A stretch of 64,000 bases of DNA from Rhizobium leguminosarum. Lineage in GTDB: Bacteria; Pseudomonadota; Alphaproteobacteria; Rhizobiales; Rhizobiaceae. A program made the position numbers and the translations under genes. The notes under the pieces are model-generated. The model saw only the letters and a list, made by a program, of their open reading frames with translations. It made no database searches and had not been told where the DNA came from. Shown here piece after piece: positions 30,771-40,369 of this stretch (position 1 is its first letter; each line of letters begins with the position of its first letter). The DNA is taken from the NCBI RefSeq assembly GCF_017876795.1, contig NZ_JAGIOR010000001.1, positions 3,746,501-3,810,500 on the forward strand, written 5' to 3'.

Positions 30771-31391
30771 ATGTTATCCAATCTCATGTCATGGCAGATC
30801 ACCCTGCCGATCGCGCTTGCCGCCGCCGTCGTCGGCTATCTCTTCGGCTCGATCCCTTTCGGCCTGATCCTCACGCGCGCCGCCGGCCTCGGCGATGTGC
30901 GCAGCATCGGCTCCGGCAATATCGGCGCGACCAATGTGCTCAGAACAGGAAACCGCAAGCTCGCGGCTGCGACGCTGCTGCTCGATGCGCTGAAAGCATC
31001 GGCAGCGGCCTGGGTCGTCGGTTATTTCCTCGGTGAGGAGGCGGCGATCATCGCCGGCTTCTTCGCCTTCATCGGCCATCTCTTCCCGGTCTGGATCGGC
31101 TTCAAGGGCGGCAAGGGTGTCGCCACCTATATCGGCACCCTGCTCGGCGTCGCGCCGATCATGGTGGTGCTCTTCGCGGCCGTCTGGCTGGCGGTCGCCT
31201 TCACCAGCCGCTACTCGTCGCTATCGGCGCTGGTCGCCATGCTTGTCATACCGGTTGCGCTGTGGATACTGGGTAACGAAAAGGTTGCGGCTGTCATGGC
31301 GATCATGACGCTGATCTCCTACTGGAAGCACAAGGCCAATATTTCCCGTCTGATGGACGGCACGGAAAGCAAGATCGGGGCAAAGGGATAA
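30771..31391 (+). CDS. plsY: glycerol-3-phosphate acyltransferase PlsY
   Basis: Integral membrane enzyme that transfers acyl groups from acyl-phosphate to glycerol-3-phosphate, the first step of phospholipid synthesis. It has 206 residues with about five to six hydrophobic segments. The family motifs are present: [18 protein letters not shown] (about 47-58) and [18 protein letters not shown]. The start at 30771 ([14 protein letters not shown]) could also be the ATG six codons later. Its stop overlaps the dprA start by one base. Confidence 0.95.
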   Translation: MLSNLMSWQITLPIALAAAVVGYLFGSIPFGLILTRAAGLGDVRSIGSGNIGATNVLRTGNRKLAAATLLLDALKASAAAWVVGYFLGEEAAIIAGFFAFIGHLFPVWIGFKGGKGVATYIGTLLGVAPIMVVLFAAVWLAVAFTSRYSSLSALVAMLVIPVALWILGNEKVAAVMAIMTLISYWKHKANISRLMDGTESKIGAKG

Positions 31392-32533
31392 TGGATGCGC
31401 CGGGCGCGGGATCAAAAGGCGTCGCGCTGAGCGAACGGCAACGCATCGCCTGGCTGCGCCTCATCCGTTCCGACAATATCGGCCCGGCCACCTTTCGCGA
31501 CCTGATCAATCATTTCGGATCGGCCGAGGCAGCGCTCGCAGCACTGCCGGAGCTTTCGGCGCGCGGCGGCGCCACTCGGGCAATCCGCATCGCCAGCGAG
31601 GCCGAGGCACATCGGGAACTGGAGGCGGCTCGTCGTTTCGGCGCCCGCTTCGTCGGCATCGGCGAGCCGGACTATCCGCAGGCCCTGAAGCAGATCGACG
31701 GCGCGCCACCGCTGCTTGCCGTCAAGGGCGCTCTTGCCGCCGCCAAACGACCGGCCGTCGGCATCGTCGGCTCCCGCAACGCCTCGATCGCAGGCGCCAA
31801 ATTCGCGGCAATGGTGGCGCGCGATTGCGGCCGGGCCGGTTATACCGTGGTGTCCGGGCTGGCCCGCGGCATCGACACGGCGGCGCATCGGGCAAGCCTC
31901 GACACGGGCACGATCGCAGCGCTTGCCGGCGGTCTCGACCAGCCCTACCCGCCGGAGAATATCGGCCTGCTCGAGGAAATAACCGGTGGCAACGGCTTGG
32001 CGGTGAGCGAAATGCCGTTCGGCTGGGAACCGCGCGCCCGCGATTTCCCGCGCCGAAACCGGCTGATCGCCGGCATCGCGCTCGGCCTTGTGGTCGTCGA
32101 AGCGGCAACGCGCTCAGGCTCGCTGATCACCGCACGGCTTGCCGGCGAGTTCGGCCGCCTGGTGTTTGCCGTGCCCGGCTCGCCGCTCGATCCGCGCTGC
32201 CATGGCACCAACGGTCTGCTGAAGGACGGCGCTTCGATCGTCACCACACCCGCCGATGTCATCGAGGCTTTGGCGCCGCTTACGCAATTCGAGTTGTTCC
32301 CGTCATCGATGGCCGAGCAACCGGCAACTGACAGCAAGGCGATGACGATGCCGCCCGGCGATTCAGACCGGGCCTGCATCATCGATGCGCTCGGGCCAAC
32401 CCCGGTCGAGATCGACGACGTCATCCGCCATACCGGCTTGTCGGCATCCGCGGTCTATCTCATCCTTCTGGAACTCGACATCTCAGGCAGGCTGCATCGG
32501 CATCAGGGCGGCCTCGTCTCGCTTTCCGATTGA
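31391..32533 (+). CDS. dprA: DNA processing protein DprA
   Basis: Binds incoming single-stranded DNA and loads RecA in transformable bacteria; it is widely conserved even where competence is unproven. It has 380 residues. The N-terminal helical region is followed by a Rossmann-like core with [34 protein letters not shown] and [20 protein letters not shown], then [18 protein letters not shown] and [10 protein letters not shown]. The C-terminal winged helix (about 315-378) has [20 protein letters not shown]. Start ATG 31391 overlaps the plsY stop. No other competence genes are seen here. Confidence 0.95.
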   Translation: MDAPGAGSKGVALSERQRIAWLRLIRSDNIGPATFRDLINHFGSAEAALAALPELSARGGATRAIRIASEAEAHRELEAARRFGARFVGIGEPDYPQALKQIDGAPPLLAVKGALAAAKRPAVGIVGSRNASIAGAKFAAMVARDCGRAGYTVVSGLARGIDTAAHRASLDTGTIAALAGGLDQPYPPENIGLLEEITGGNGLAVSEMPFGWEPRARDFPRRNRLIAGIALGLVVVEAATRSGSLITARLAGEFGRLVFAVPGSPLDPRCHGTNGLLKDGASIVTTPADVIEALAPLTQFELFPSSMAEQPATDSKAMTMPPGDSDRACIIDALGPTPVEIDDVIRHTGLSASAVYLILLELDISGRLHRHQGGLVSLSD

Positions 32534-32705
32534 ATCGCGCGATCTCAGGACGCGGCACGGAGAATGCGAGACCGTGCCGACAATTGATCGGCAATCTATC
32601 TACAATCGTATTTTCCCGACATTCCTGCTTAAGCTGCAACAGATGCAAGAGGTAAAATTACAGCAAACCCCTTGACCGCAGCGATTTCCCTGTCCATGTC
32701 GGAGG

Positions 32706-32767
32706 GCCGGCATCCATGTTGCGGTGTGTGTTGCGCTGGCTTAAATGCCGGCGTCGTTTCCTTTTTA
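32706..32767 (+). promoter_or_regulatory. hairpin plus T-run in the topA leader
   Basis: Perfect 8-bp arms GCCGGCAT (32706-32713) and ATGCCGGC (32745-32752) are followed by GTCGTTTCCTTTTTAG and end 11 bases before the topA ATG. It could terminate dprA read-through or attenuate topA. A weak promoter (TTGACC at 32672) lies upstream. Otherwise 32534-32777 holds nothing recognisable. Confidence 0.4.
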
Positions 32768-32777
32768 GAGAATCATC

Positions 32778-35432
32778 ATGAATGTTGTAGTGGTGGAATC
32801 GCCTGCCAAGGCCAAGACGATCAACAAGTATCTGGGTCCCGGATACAAAGTGCTCGCCTCCTTCGGCCATGTGCGCGATCTGCCTGCCAAGGATGGCTCA
32901 GTCCTCCCCGATCAGGATTTCGAAATGCTTTGGGAGGTCGATGGCGCCTCGGCCAAGCGGATGAAGGACATTGCCGACGCGGTGAAATCCTCCGACGGCC
33001 TTTTTCTCGCGACCGACCCGGATCGCGAAGGCGAAGCGATTTCCTGGCACGTTCTCGACATGCTGAACAAGAAGCGCGTGCTGAACGGCAAGCCGGTCAA
33101 GCGCGTCGTCTTCAACGCCATCACCAAGAAGGCGGTGCTCGACGCGATGGCCGATCCGCGCGACATCGACGTGCCGCTGGTCGACGCCTATCTCGCGCGC
33201 CGCGCGCTCGACTATCTCGTCGGCTTCAATCTTTCGCCGGTCCTGTGGCGCAAGCTGCCGGGCGCACGTTCGGCCGGCCGTGTCCAGTCTGTGTCACTTC
33301 GCCTGGTGTGCGACCGCGAATCCGAAATCGAGCGCTTCATTTCGGAAGAATACTGGAACATCTCGGCGCTTCTGAAGACACCGCGCGGTGACGAGTTCGA
33401 GGCAAGACTGGTTTCGGCGAACGGCAAACGGCTGCAGCCGCGCGCGATCGGCAACGGCGAGGATGCCGGCCGGCTTAAGGCGTTGCTCGACGGTGCAAGC
33501 TATGTCGTCGACGCGGTCGAGGCCAAGCCGGTCAAGCGCAACCCGGGACCGCCGTTTACGACCTCGACTCTGCAGCAGGCCGCCTCCTCCAATCTCGGCT
33601 TCTCCGCCTCGCGCACCATGCAGATCGCCCAGAAGCTTTATGAGGGCGTCGATATCGGCGGCGAGACGGTCGGTCTGATCACCTATATGCGAACCGACGG
33701 CGTGCAGATGGCACCGGAGGCGATCGATGCGGCGCGTAGCGCCATCGTCGACCAGTTCGGCGAGCGCTATATGCCTGAGAAGCCGCGCTTCTATTCCACC
33801 AAGGCCAAGAACGCCCAGGAGGCGCACGAGGCGATCCGTCCGACCGATTTCTACCGCTCTCCCGACCGCGTGCGCCAATTCCTCGACGCCGACCAGATCC
33901 GGCTCTACGACCTGATCTGGAAGCGCGGCATTGCCAGCCAGATGGCCTCGGCCGAGATCGAGCGCACGACGGCTGAAATCACCGCCGACAATAAGGGCGA
34001 GAAGGCCGGCCTGCGCGCCGTTGGTTCGGTCATCCGCTTCGATGGCTTCATCGCCGCCTATACCGATCAGAAGGAAGACGGCGAACAGAGCGACGACGGC
34101 GATGAGGATGGCCGCCTGCCGGAGATCAATGCGCGCGAGACGCTCGCCAAGCAGAAGATCAATTCGACGCAGCATTTCACCGAGCCGCCGCCGCGCTATT
34201 CGGAAGCTTCGCTGATCAAGAAGATGGAAGAACTCGGCATCGGCCGCCCCTCAACCTATGCCGCGACGCTGGCGACGCTGCGCGACCGCGACTATGTGAC
34301 GATCGACAAGCGCAAGCTGATCCCGCAGGCCAAGGGCCGGCTGGTGACCGCTTTCCTCGAAAGCTTCTTCACCAAATATGTCGAATACGACTTCACCGCC
34401 GATCTCGAGGAAAAGCTCGACCGGATTTCCGCCGGCGAGCTGAACTGGAAGCAGGTGCTGCGCGATTTCTGGAAAGATTTCTTCGCGCAGATCGAAGACA
34501 CCAAGGAACTGCGCGTCACCAATGTGCTCGATTCGCTGAACGAGGCGCTGGCACCCCTGGTCTTCCCGAAGCGGGAGGACGGCAGCGATCCGAGGATCTG
34601 TCAGGTCTGCGGCACCGGCAACCTGTCGCTGAAGCTCGGCAAATACGGCGCCTTCGTCGGCTGCTCGAACTATCCTGAATGCAACTACACCCGCCAGCTC
34701 TCCTCCGAAAACGGCGGGGAAGCGGATGGTGCCGGATTGAACGAGCCGAAGAACCTCGGCACCGATCCGACGACCGGCGAGGAGCTGACGCTGCGTTCCG
34801 GCCGCTTCGGCCCCTATATCCAGCGCGGTGACGGCAAGGAAGCCAAGCGCGCTTCGCTGCCGAAGGGCTGGAAGCCCGAAGACATCGACTATGAAAAGGC
34901 GATGGCTTTGATTTCACTGCCGCGCGATATCGGCAAACATCCGGAATCTGGCAAGATGATCTCGTCAGGCATCGGCCGCTATGGGCCGTTCCTGCTGCAT
35001 GACGGCTCCTATGCCAATCTGGAAAGCATCGAGGACGTATTCTCGGTCGGCCTCAACCGCGCCGTGACCGTCATTGCCGAAAAGGCAAACCAGCCACCCG
35101 GCCGCGGTTCGCGCGGCACGCCGGCGGCGTTGAAGACACTCGGTGATCATCCCGACGGCGGCGCGATCACCGTTCGCGACGGCAAATACGGCCCTTACGT
35201 CAACTGGGGCAAGGTCAACGCCACCCTGCCGAAGGGCAAGGATCCGCAGGCGATCACCGTCGAGGAGGCGCTCGCGCTGATCGCCGAGAAGGCCGGCAAG
35301 GCGCCTGCTGCCAAAACCACCAAGGCGAAAGCCAAGCCGAAGGCGGCGGCGGCCGAAGCCAAGACCACCAAGACGGCGGCCAAGCCGAAGACAACGAAGG
35401 CGAAAGCGCCCGCGAAATCGAAAAAGAGCTGA
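32778..35432 (+). CDS. topA: DNA topoisomerase I
   Basis: Type IA enzyme that relaxes negative supercoils, 884 residues. The Toprim domain starts MNVVVVESPAKAKTINKYLG and has TDPDREGEAISWH. The active tyrosine lies in TYMRTDGVQM near residue 300. One Cys4 zinc ribbon is visible (CQVCGTGNLSLKLGKYG then CSNYPEC, about 605-640). Three glycine-rich C-terminal repeats follow (RFGPYIQRGDGKEA, RYGPFLLHDGSYA, KYGPYVNWGKV), then a Lys/Ala-rich tail. It is in the plsY-dprA-topA-rnr series. Confidence 0.97.
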   Translation: MNVVVVESPAKAKTINKYLGPGYKVLASFGHVRDLPAKDGSVLPDQDFEMLWEVDGASAKRMKDIADAVKSSDGLFLATDPDREGEAISWHVLDMLNKKRVLNGKPVKRVVFNAITKKAVLDAMADPRDIDVPLVDAYLARRALDYLVGFNLSPVLWRKLPGARSAGRVQSVSLRLVCDRESEIERFISEEYWNISALLKTPRGDEFEARLVSANGKRLQPRAIGNGEDAGRLKALLDGASYVVDAVEAKPVKRNPGPPFTTSTLQQAASSNLGFSASRTMQIAQKLYEGVDIGGETVGLITYMRTDGVQMAPEAIDAARSAIVDQFGERYMPEKPRFYSTKAKNAQEAHEAIRPTDFYRSPDRVRQFLDADQIRLYDLIWKRGIASQMASAEIERTTAEITADNKGEKAGLRAVGSVIRFDGFIAAYTDQKEDGEQSDDGDEDGRLPEINARETLAKQKINSTQHFTEPPPRYSEASLIKKMEELGIGRPSTYAATLATLRDRDYVTIDKRKLIPQAKGRLVTAFLESFFTKYVEYDFTADLEEKLDRISAGELNWKQVLRDFWKDFFAQIEDTKELRVTNVLDSLNEALAPLVFPKREDGSDPRICQVCGTGNLSLKLGKYGAFVGCSNYPECNYTRQLSSENGGEADGAGLNEPKNLGTDPTTGEELTLRSGRFGPYIQRGDGKEAKRASLPKGWKPEDIDYEKAMALISLPRDIGKHPESGKMISSGIGRYGPFLLHDGSYANLESIEDVFSVGLNRAVTVIAEKANQPPGRGSRGTPAALKTLGDHPDGGAITVRDGKYGPYVNWGKVNATLPKGKDPQAITVEEALALIAEKAGKAPAAKTTKAKAKPKAAAAEAKTTKTAAKPKTTKAKAPAKSKKS

Positions 35433-35433
35433 C

Positions 35434-37806
35434 GTGAGCAGAATACCGCGCGACAGAACGAACCCTGCGGGCAAGCGTCCGGGCAAGATCGGCCGTGCCG
35501 GCAAGGATGCTTCCGCCGTCGAGCCGCTGAACATCGTCCACGGCGCGCTGCCCTCGCGCGAGGTGATCCTGCGCTTCATTGCCGATCATCCGCAGAAGGC
35601 CTCCAAACGCGAACTCGCCAAGGCTTTCGGCCTGAAGGGCGACAACCGCGTCGAGCTCAAGCACCTGCTGCAGGAGCTCGAGCAGGAAGGCATGCTGCAG
35701 AAGAACCGCAAGTCGCTGATCCGTCCCGGCGCGCTGCCGCCGGTCACCGTTCTGGATATCACCACGCGCGACAAGGATGGCGATCTGATCGGCCGGCCGG
35801 CGGAATGGCCGGAAGACCAGGGCGTCGCACCTGCCGTCGCCATCCGCCAACAATCGCCCGCAGGCCGCCAGGGCAAGGGTAAGGCGCCCGTCGCCGGCCT
35901 CGGCGATCGCATCCTGGCGAAGATCTTCCCGGCCGTCGATCGCGGTGGGCCGGCCTATACGGCACGGATCATCAAAGTGATCGACAAGCGCCGCGGCGCC
36001 TCGATGGGCGTTTTCCGCACGGCGCCGGGCGGCGGTGGCCGGCTGCTGCCGATCGAGCGGCGTGGCGAGGAGATGGTGATCGATCCCGACTTCACCGGCG
36101 GCGCCACGGACGGCGACCTGGTCGAAGTCGAAATCGCACGCCTCGGCCGTCTCGGCCTGCCGCGCGCCAAGGTGCTTTCCGTGGTCGGCTCCGTCGGCTC
36201 GGAAAAGGCGATCTCGATGATCGCCATTCATGCGCATGGCATCCCGCATGTGTTCCCGCCCGCCGTCGTTGATGAGGCGGATGCAGCAAAACCCGCCACG
36301 ATGTCGCATCGCGAGGATTGGCGCGACGTGCCGCTGATCACCATCGACCCGGCCGACGCCAAGGACCATGACGACGCCGTCTATGCCGAACTCGACCCCT
36401 CGCACGACAATCCCGGCGGCGTCGTCGTCACCGTGGCGATTGCCGATGTCTCCTGGTATGTCCGCTCCAAGTCGCCGCTCGACCGCGAGGCGCTGAAACG
36501 CGGCAACTCGGTCTATTTCCCGGATCGCGTCGTGCCGATGCTGCCGGAGCGCATCTCCAACGATCTCTGCTCGCTAAAGGAAGGCGTCGACCGCCCGGCG
36601 CTTGCCGTGCGCATGAGCTTTTCCGGAGAAGGCCGCAAGATCGGCCATACCTTCCATCGCGTCATGATGAAGAGCGCGGCCAAGCTGTCCTACCAGCAGG
36701 CGCAGGCAGCGATCGACGGCAAGCCGGACGATCAGACCGGACCGATGCTCGAGCCGATCCTGAAGCCACTCTGGCACGCCTATGAGGTGATGAAGCGCGG
36801 ACGCGACCGGCGCCAGCCGCTGGAACTCGACATGCCGGAGCGCAAGATCCTGCTGAAGCCCGACGGCACCGTCGACCGGGTCGTCGTGCCGCCGCGGCTC
36901 GACGCGCACAAGCTGATCGAGGAGATGATGATCCAGGCGAATGTCTGCGCCGCCGAGACGCTGGAAAAGGCGCGCCAGCCGCTGATCTACCGCATCCATG
37001 ACGGCCCGACGCTTGCCAAGCAGGAAATCCTGCGCGAGTTCTTGGCGACACTCGGCATCTCGCTTGCCAAGGGCGGCAACATGCGCGCCAACAACTTCAA
37101 CGGCATCCTGGCGAAAGCTGACGGCACGCCGCACCAGACGATGGTCAGCGAGATGGTGCTGCGTTCGCAGAGCCAGGCGATCTACGGCCCGGAGAATATC
37201 GGCCACTTCGGCCTCAACCTGATGAAATACGCGCATTTCACCTCACCGATCCGCCGTTACGCCGATCTGATCGTGCATCGCGCCCTCGTCGGCTCGCTCG
37301 GCTTCGGCCAAGGCGGCATCACGCCCGAGGAAGAGGCGGCGCTCGACGATATCGCCGCCGAAATCTCGACCTTCGAACGCCGGGCCATGGCGGCCGAGCG
37401 TGAGACGGTCGACCGGCTGATCGCCCACCATCTCAGCGGCCGCGTCGGCGAAGAATTTGCCGGGCGCGTCTCGGGTGTTACGAAATCGGGGCTTTTTGTC
37501 GTCCTGCCGGACTATGGCGCCGACGGTTTCGTCCCCATATCGACGCTCGGCACCGATTATTTCATCTATGACGAGGCGCATCAGGCGCTCTCGGGTGAAC
37601 GGACAGGGCTCGGCTATCGCCTTGGCGACAGCGTCACGGTGAAGCTTGCCGAAGCGATTCCACTCGCCGGCGCGCTGCGTTTCGAGATGGTCAGCGAAGG
37701 GCGCGAGATGCCGACGGCGGTGCGCTCCTTCCACAAAGCGGGCCGCCGCGACAGGGGCCAGGTCCGCAAGAAGCCCGGAACGAGGCCGCCGCGCGGGCGC
37801 CACTAG
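35434..37806 (+). CDS. rnr: ribonuclease R
   Basis: Processive 3'-5' exoribonuclease that degrades structured RNA, 790 residues, starting at GTG 35434 one base after the topA stop. A winged-helix region (about 30-85) and cold-shock-like domains come before the RNB catalytic domain, in which ITIDPADAKDHDDAVYAELD (about 305-325) carries the metal-binding Asp residues. The S1 domain is GRVGEEFAGRVSGVTKSGLF (about 668-690). The tail is short and basic (GRRDRGQVRKKPGTRPPRGRH). Full length. Confidence 0.96.
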   Translation: MSRIPRDRTNPAGKRPGKIGRAGKDASAVEPLNIVHGALPSREVILRFIADHPQKASKRELAKAFGLKGDNRVELKHLLQELEQEGMLQKNRKSLIRPGALPPVTVLDITTRDKDGDLIGRPAEWPEDQGVAPAVAIRQQSPAGRQGKGKAPVAGLGDRILAKIFPAVDRGGPAYTARIIKVIDKRRGASMGVFRTAPGGGGRLLPIERRGEEMVIDPDFTGGATDGDLVEVEIARLGRLGLPRAKVLSVVGSVGSEKAISMIAIHAHGIPHVFPPAVVDEADAAKPATMSHREDWRDVPLITIDPADAKDHDDAVYAELDPSHDNPGGVVVTVAIADVSWYVRSKSPLDREALKRGNSVYFPDRVVPMLPERISNDLCSLKEGVDRPALAVRMSFSGEGRKIGHTFHRVMMKSAAKLSYQQAQAAIDGKPDDQTGPMLEPILKPLWHAYEVMKRGRDRRQPLELDMPERKILLKPDGTVDRVVVPPRLDAHKLIEEMMIQANVCAAETLEKARQPLIYRIHDGPTLAKQEILREFLATLGISLAKGGNMRANNFNGILAKADGTPHQTMVSEMVLRSQSQAIYGPENIGHFGLNLMKYAHFTSPIRRYADLIVHRALVGSLGFGQGGITPEEEAALDDIAAEISTFERRAMAAERETVDRLIAHHLSGRVGEEFAGRVSGVTKSGLFVVLPDYGADGFVPISTLGTDYFIYDEAHQALSGERTGLGYRLGDSVTVKLAEAIPLAGALRFEMVSEGREMPTAVRSFHKAGRRDRGQVRKKPGTRPPRGRH

Positions 37807-37846
37807 AGCCCGTGCGTCTCGTTAGACGCGCTAGGAACGGTCTAGC
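37803..37846. repeat. RIME-like palindrome after rnr
   Basis: An inner hairpin GCGTCT-CGTT-AGACGC (37814-37829) is nested within outer arms CTAGA and TCTAG. It resembles the short CTAGAGC... palindromes dispersed between rhizobial genes, and could also end the rnr transcript. Confidence 0.45.
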
Positions 37847-37896
37847 CCTTTGAATATTTGCGCGCGCCATGCTTCGGCCTGAGAGAGGAATATGCG

Positions 37897-38349
37897 ATGA
37901 ACACACCGACCGATCCGGTTGTGCGCTATGGGGATACGCCCGAGGCCGAGCGTCCGGTTGGGCGCTCCATCATGCGGGGGCTGATGAACCGCTGCCCGGC
38001 CTGTGGCAATGGCAAGCTCTTTCGCGCCTTTCTGAAGCCGGTTGATCATTGCGCGGCCTGCGGCGAAGCGATGCATCACCAACGCGCGGACGACCTGCCG
38101 CCCTATATCGTCATCCTGGTTGTCGGCCACGTCGTGGTCGGCGGCTATATGCTGACCGACATGACCTTCGTGCTGCCGGTCTGGGTGCATCTTGCCATCT
38201 GGGCGCCGATCACCGTCATCACCGCGCTTGCCTCGATTCAGCCGATCAAGGGCGGCGTCATCGGCCTGCAATGGGCGTTGCGCATGCACGGTTTCGGTGG
38301 AGAGAGTGATGGTTCCGACGATTATGACATCCCCGGCCGGCTGGATTAG
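37897..38349 (+). CDS. DUF983 family protein
   Basis: Small membrane protein of 150 residues from the ATG at 37897 (MNTPTDPVVRYGDTPE), chosen for the GAGAGGAA before it. A rubredoxin-like CPACGNGKLF ... HCAACGEAM pair (CxxC-N-CxxC, about 36-64) precedes two hydrophobic spans. This is the DUF983 pattern, function unknown, with possible metal binding. It lies 90 bases after rnr, beyond a palindrome. 38350-38604 downstream shows no gene. Confidence 0.85.
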   Translation: MNTPTDPVVRYGDTPEAERPVGRSIMRGLMNRCPACGNGKLFRAFLKPVDHCAACGEAMHHQRADDLPPYIVILVVGHVVVGGYMLTDMTFVLPVWVHLAIWAPITVITALASIQPIKGGVIGLQWALRMHGFGGESDGSDDYDIPGRLD

Positions 38350-38604
38350 TGCCTTCACCTTCCAGACATATTTGACGTGTAGTGCCAGCGCTCCACCGAT
38401 CACCACCCGAACGCGGCGGCCGACGATCCTCAACGACTTGACATGGTAAGCTTTTCTTGTCTGAACAGGCTTTACATTCCGCAGGTGGTCACTCACATCG
38501 GACATATTGCGAAACGCTCCCCGTCACCCGGATTTGGCACGCCTGTGTCTTTCCGTGTGAGGTGACCGGCCGATTCGCTCGCGTAGCTTTCTAAGGATGG
38601 ATAA

Positions 38605-39789
38605 ATGTCTCAGCCGAGAAACGGCACACCGGGCGATGTCGAAGAAATCCATTGGCCTTCTCTGGTGGCAGCCATCTCGTCCATATCAGCCGTTGGCATC
38701 GCAATCGGCCTCGGACTCCCGCTTCTCAGCATTATCCTAGAAAAACGCGGCATCTCGTCCACCCTGATCGGGCTCAATACGGCAATGGCCGGGGTCGCGG
38801 CGATGGCCGCCGCGCCGATCACCACCAGGCTCGCCCATAAATACGGCGTTGCGCCGACAATGCTCTGGGCCGTGCTGATTTCGGCGCTGAGCGCTCTCGG
38901 TTTTTACTACGCCGAGGATTTCTGGATGTGGTTTCCGCTGCGTTTCGCCTTCCATGGCGCGACGACGACGCTGTTCATCCTCTCCGAATTCTGGATCAAT
39001 GCCGCTTCGCCGCCTTCCAAACGCGGCTTCGTGCTCGGCATTTATGCGACCGTGCTTTCCCTCGGCTTCGCGGCCGGACCGCTGCTGTTTTCGATCCTCG
39101 GCAGCGACGGCATCTTCCCCTTCCTGATCGGCGCCTGCGCCATCCTGCTGGCCGCCATTCCGATCTTCATCGCCCGCGACGAAAGCCCGGTGCTCGAGGA
39201 AAAACCAGAGCTGCATTTCATGCGCTACGTTTTCCTGGTGCCGACGGCGACGGCAGCGGTCTTCATCTTCGGCGCGGTCGAAGCGGGCGGCCTTTCGCTT
39301 TTCCCGATTTTTGCCGTGCGCGCCCATTTTACCGAATCGCAGGCAGCGCTTCTGCTCACCATGATGGGCGTCGGCAACGTCATCTTTCAAATCCCGCTCG
39401 GCCTGCTCTCCGACCGCATCGCCGATAAGCGGCCGCTTCTGGCCGGCATGGCACTGATGGGGTTCATCGGCGCGATGATGTTGCCGTTGCTGCTCGACAA
39501 CTGGCTGCTGATGGCCGGGCTGCTGCTTTTCTGGGGCGGCTGCGTCTCCGGCCTCTATACGGTCGGCCTCAGCCATCTCGGCTCGCGGCTGACGGGCTCC
39601 GACCTTGCGGCGGCCAATGCCGCCTTCATCTTCTGTTATGCGATGGGAACCGTGGCCGGGCCGCAGGCGATCGGCGCGGCGATCGATGTCGCGGGAAATA
39701 ACGGTTTTGCCTGGGCGATTGCCGCTTTCTTCGGTCTTTACGCCCTACTTTCCGGTATCAGACTGATGTTCATTCGAAAACGGACTTGA
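38605..39789 (+). CDS. MFS transporter (YcaD-like)
   Basis: Predicted 12-span secondary transporter of 394 residues in the inner membrane. The N-terminal half shows alternating hydrophobic helices with a TTRLAHKYG loop (motif-A-like position between spans 2 and 3), and the second half has PLGLLSDRIADKRP, the matching motif A repeat. Substrate unknown. The start ATG 38605 has AAGGATGG upstream. Confidence 0.85.
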   Translation: MSQPRNGTPGDVEEIHWPSLVAAISSISAVGIAIGLGLPLLSIILEKRGISSTLIGLNTAMAGVAAMAAAPITTRLAHKYGVAPTMLWAVLISALSALGFYYAEDFWMWFPLRFAFHGATTTLFILSEFWINAASPPSKRGFVLGIYATVLSLGFAAGPLLFSILGSDGIFPFLIGACAILLAAIPIFIARDESPVLEEKPELHFMRYVFLVPTATAAVFIFGAVEAGGLSLFPIFAVRAHFTESQAALLLTMMGVGNVIFQIPLGLLSDRIADKRPLLAGMALMGFIGAMMLPLLLDNWLLMAGLLLFWGGCVSGLYTVGLSHLGSRLTGSDLAAANAAFIFCYAMGTVAGPQAIGAAIDVAGNNGFAWAIAAFFGLYALLSGIRLMFIRKRT

Positions 39790-39882
39790 CTTTTCGGGCG
39801 AGATTCGTAGTTTCGCGCCAGAATTTGCCGTGGAGCCCATCCGGCTTCCACGGCTTTCATTTTCCTTAAAGGCAGGACGACC

Positions 39883-40050
39883 ATGGCCAAGGCTACAACA
39901 ATCAAGATCAAGCTGCTGTCTACAGCCGACACCGGTTTCTTCTACGTCACGACGAAGAACAGCCGTACGATGACGGACAAGATGACGAAGACGAAGTACG
40001 ACCCGATTGCACGGAAGCATGTCGAGTTCAAAGAAACCAAGATCAAGTAA
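39883..40050 (+). CDS. rpmG: 50S ribosomal protein L33
   Basis: 55 residues, the standard length: [20 protein letters not shown] to [11 protein letters not shown]. It has GGCAGGA upstream. It is the cysteine-free form, in which the zinc-binding CxxC pairs of some L33 paralogues are absent, implying zinc independence. It ends at an intrinsic terminator. Confidence 0.96.
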   Translation: MAKATTIKIKLLSTADTGFFYVTTKNSRTMTDKMTKTKYDPIARKHVEFKETKIK

Positions 40051-40070
40051 TCACTTGATCGCAGGATTTC

Positions 40071-40104
40071 AAAAAAGCGCGCGCCCTCGGGTTGCGCGTT
40101 TTTT
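40071..40104 (+). terminator. intrinsic terminator of rpmG
   Basis: AAAAAA, a CGCGC-GCCC/GGGT-GCGCG stem, then TTTTTT, 21 bases after the rpmG stop. Confidence 0.85.
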
Positions 40105-40145
40105 GTTGTTCGGGTGATCGCCTTTAAAGATGATAGCGCAAACAG

Positions 40146-40190
40146 AAAAACGCCGCCCTTCCATCTTCGGGAAGTGGCGGCGTTTTCTTG
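40146..40190. terminator. bidirectional terminator at the end of the candidate sRNA
   Basis: Perfect 11-bp arms AAAACGCCGCC (40147-40157) and GGCGGCGTTTT (40176-40186), with an inner CTTCC/GGAAG extension. T-runs occur on both strands (TTTTT on the minus side). Confidence 0.85.
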
Positions 40191-40333
40191 AAAGGGGGTC
40201 GGCCAGCATGCAAAACGGCACGAGGAACCGCTATAACTTGCCTACTAGCCGACCGACCCCACGACCCAGGAGATGCGGCGGACCTGAGCATCATGGGGTA
40301 TCGACAACTCCTCAACGGGAGCGCTTCTCTTAT
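40146..40333 (-). ncRNA. candidate structured small RNA
   Basis: The gap between convergent rpmG and pleD carries a complete minus-strand transcription unit without a reading frame. It has a promoter TTGATT (40364-40369), 18 bases, AATTAT (40340-40345), about 188 bases of transcript and an intrinsic terminator (40146-40190). The middle folds into a long arm: GGGGTC/GACCCC (40255-40260 with 40195-40200) plus 14 further positions with one mismatch (40237-40250 with 40201-40214). A second hairpin (40291-40299 with 40256-40264, 9 bp) uses the same bases and is mutually exclusive. I cannot match it to 6S, SRP, tmRNA or RNase P. Confidence 0.6.
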
Positions 40334-40339
40334 GAGCCG

Positions 40340-40369
40340 ATAATTTGCGCAGAAATGAAAGAAAATCAA
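40340..40369 (-). promoter_or_regulatory. candidate promoter of the structured RNA
   Basis: TTGATT, 18-base spacer, AATTAT on the minus strand within a locally AT-rich stretch. Predicted start about 40333. Confidence 0.4.

Noticed and set aside
40146..40333. 6S RNA
   Set aside because: The proposed transcript ends do not pair into the closing stem and central bubble that define 6S.
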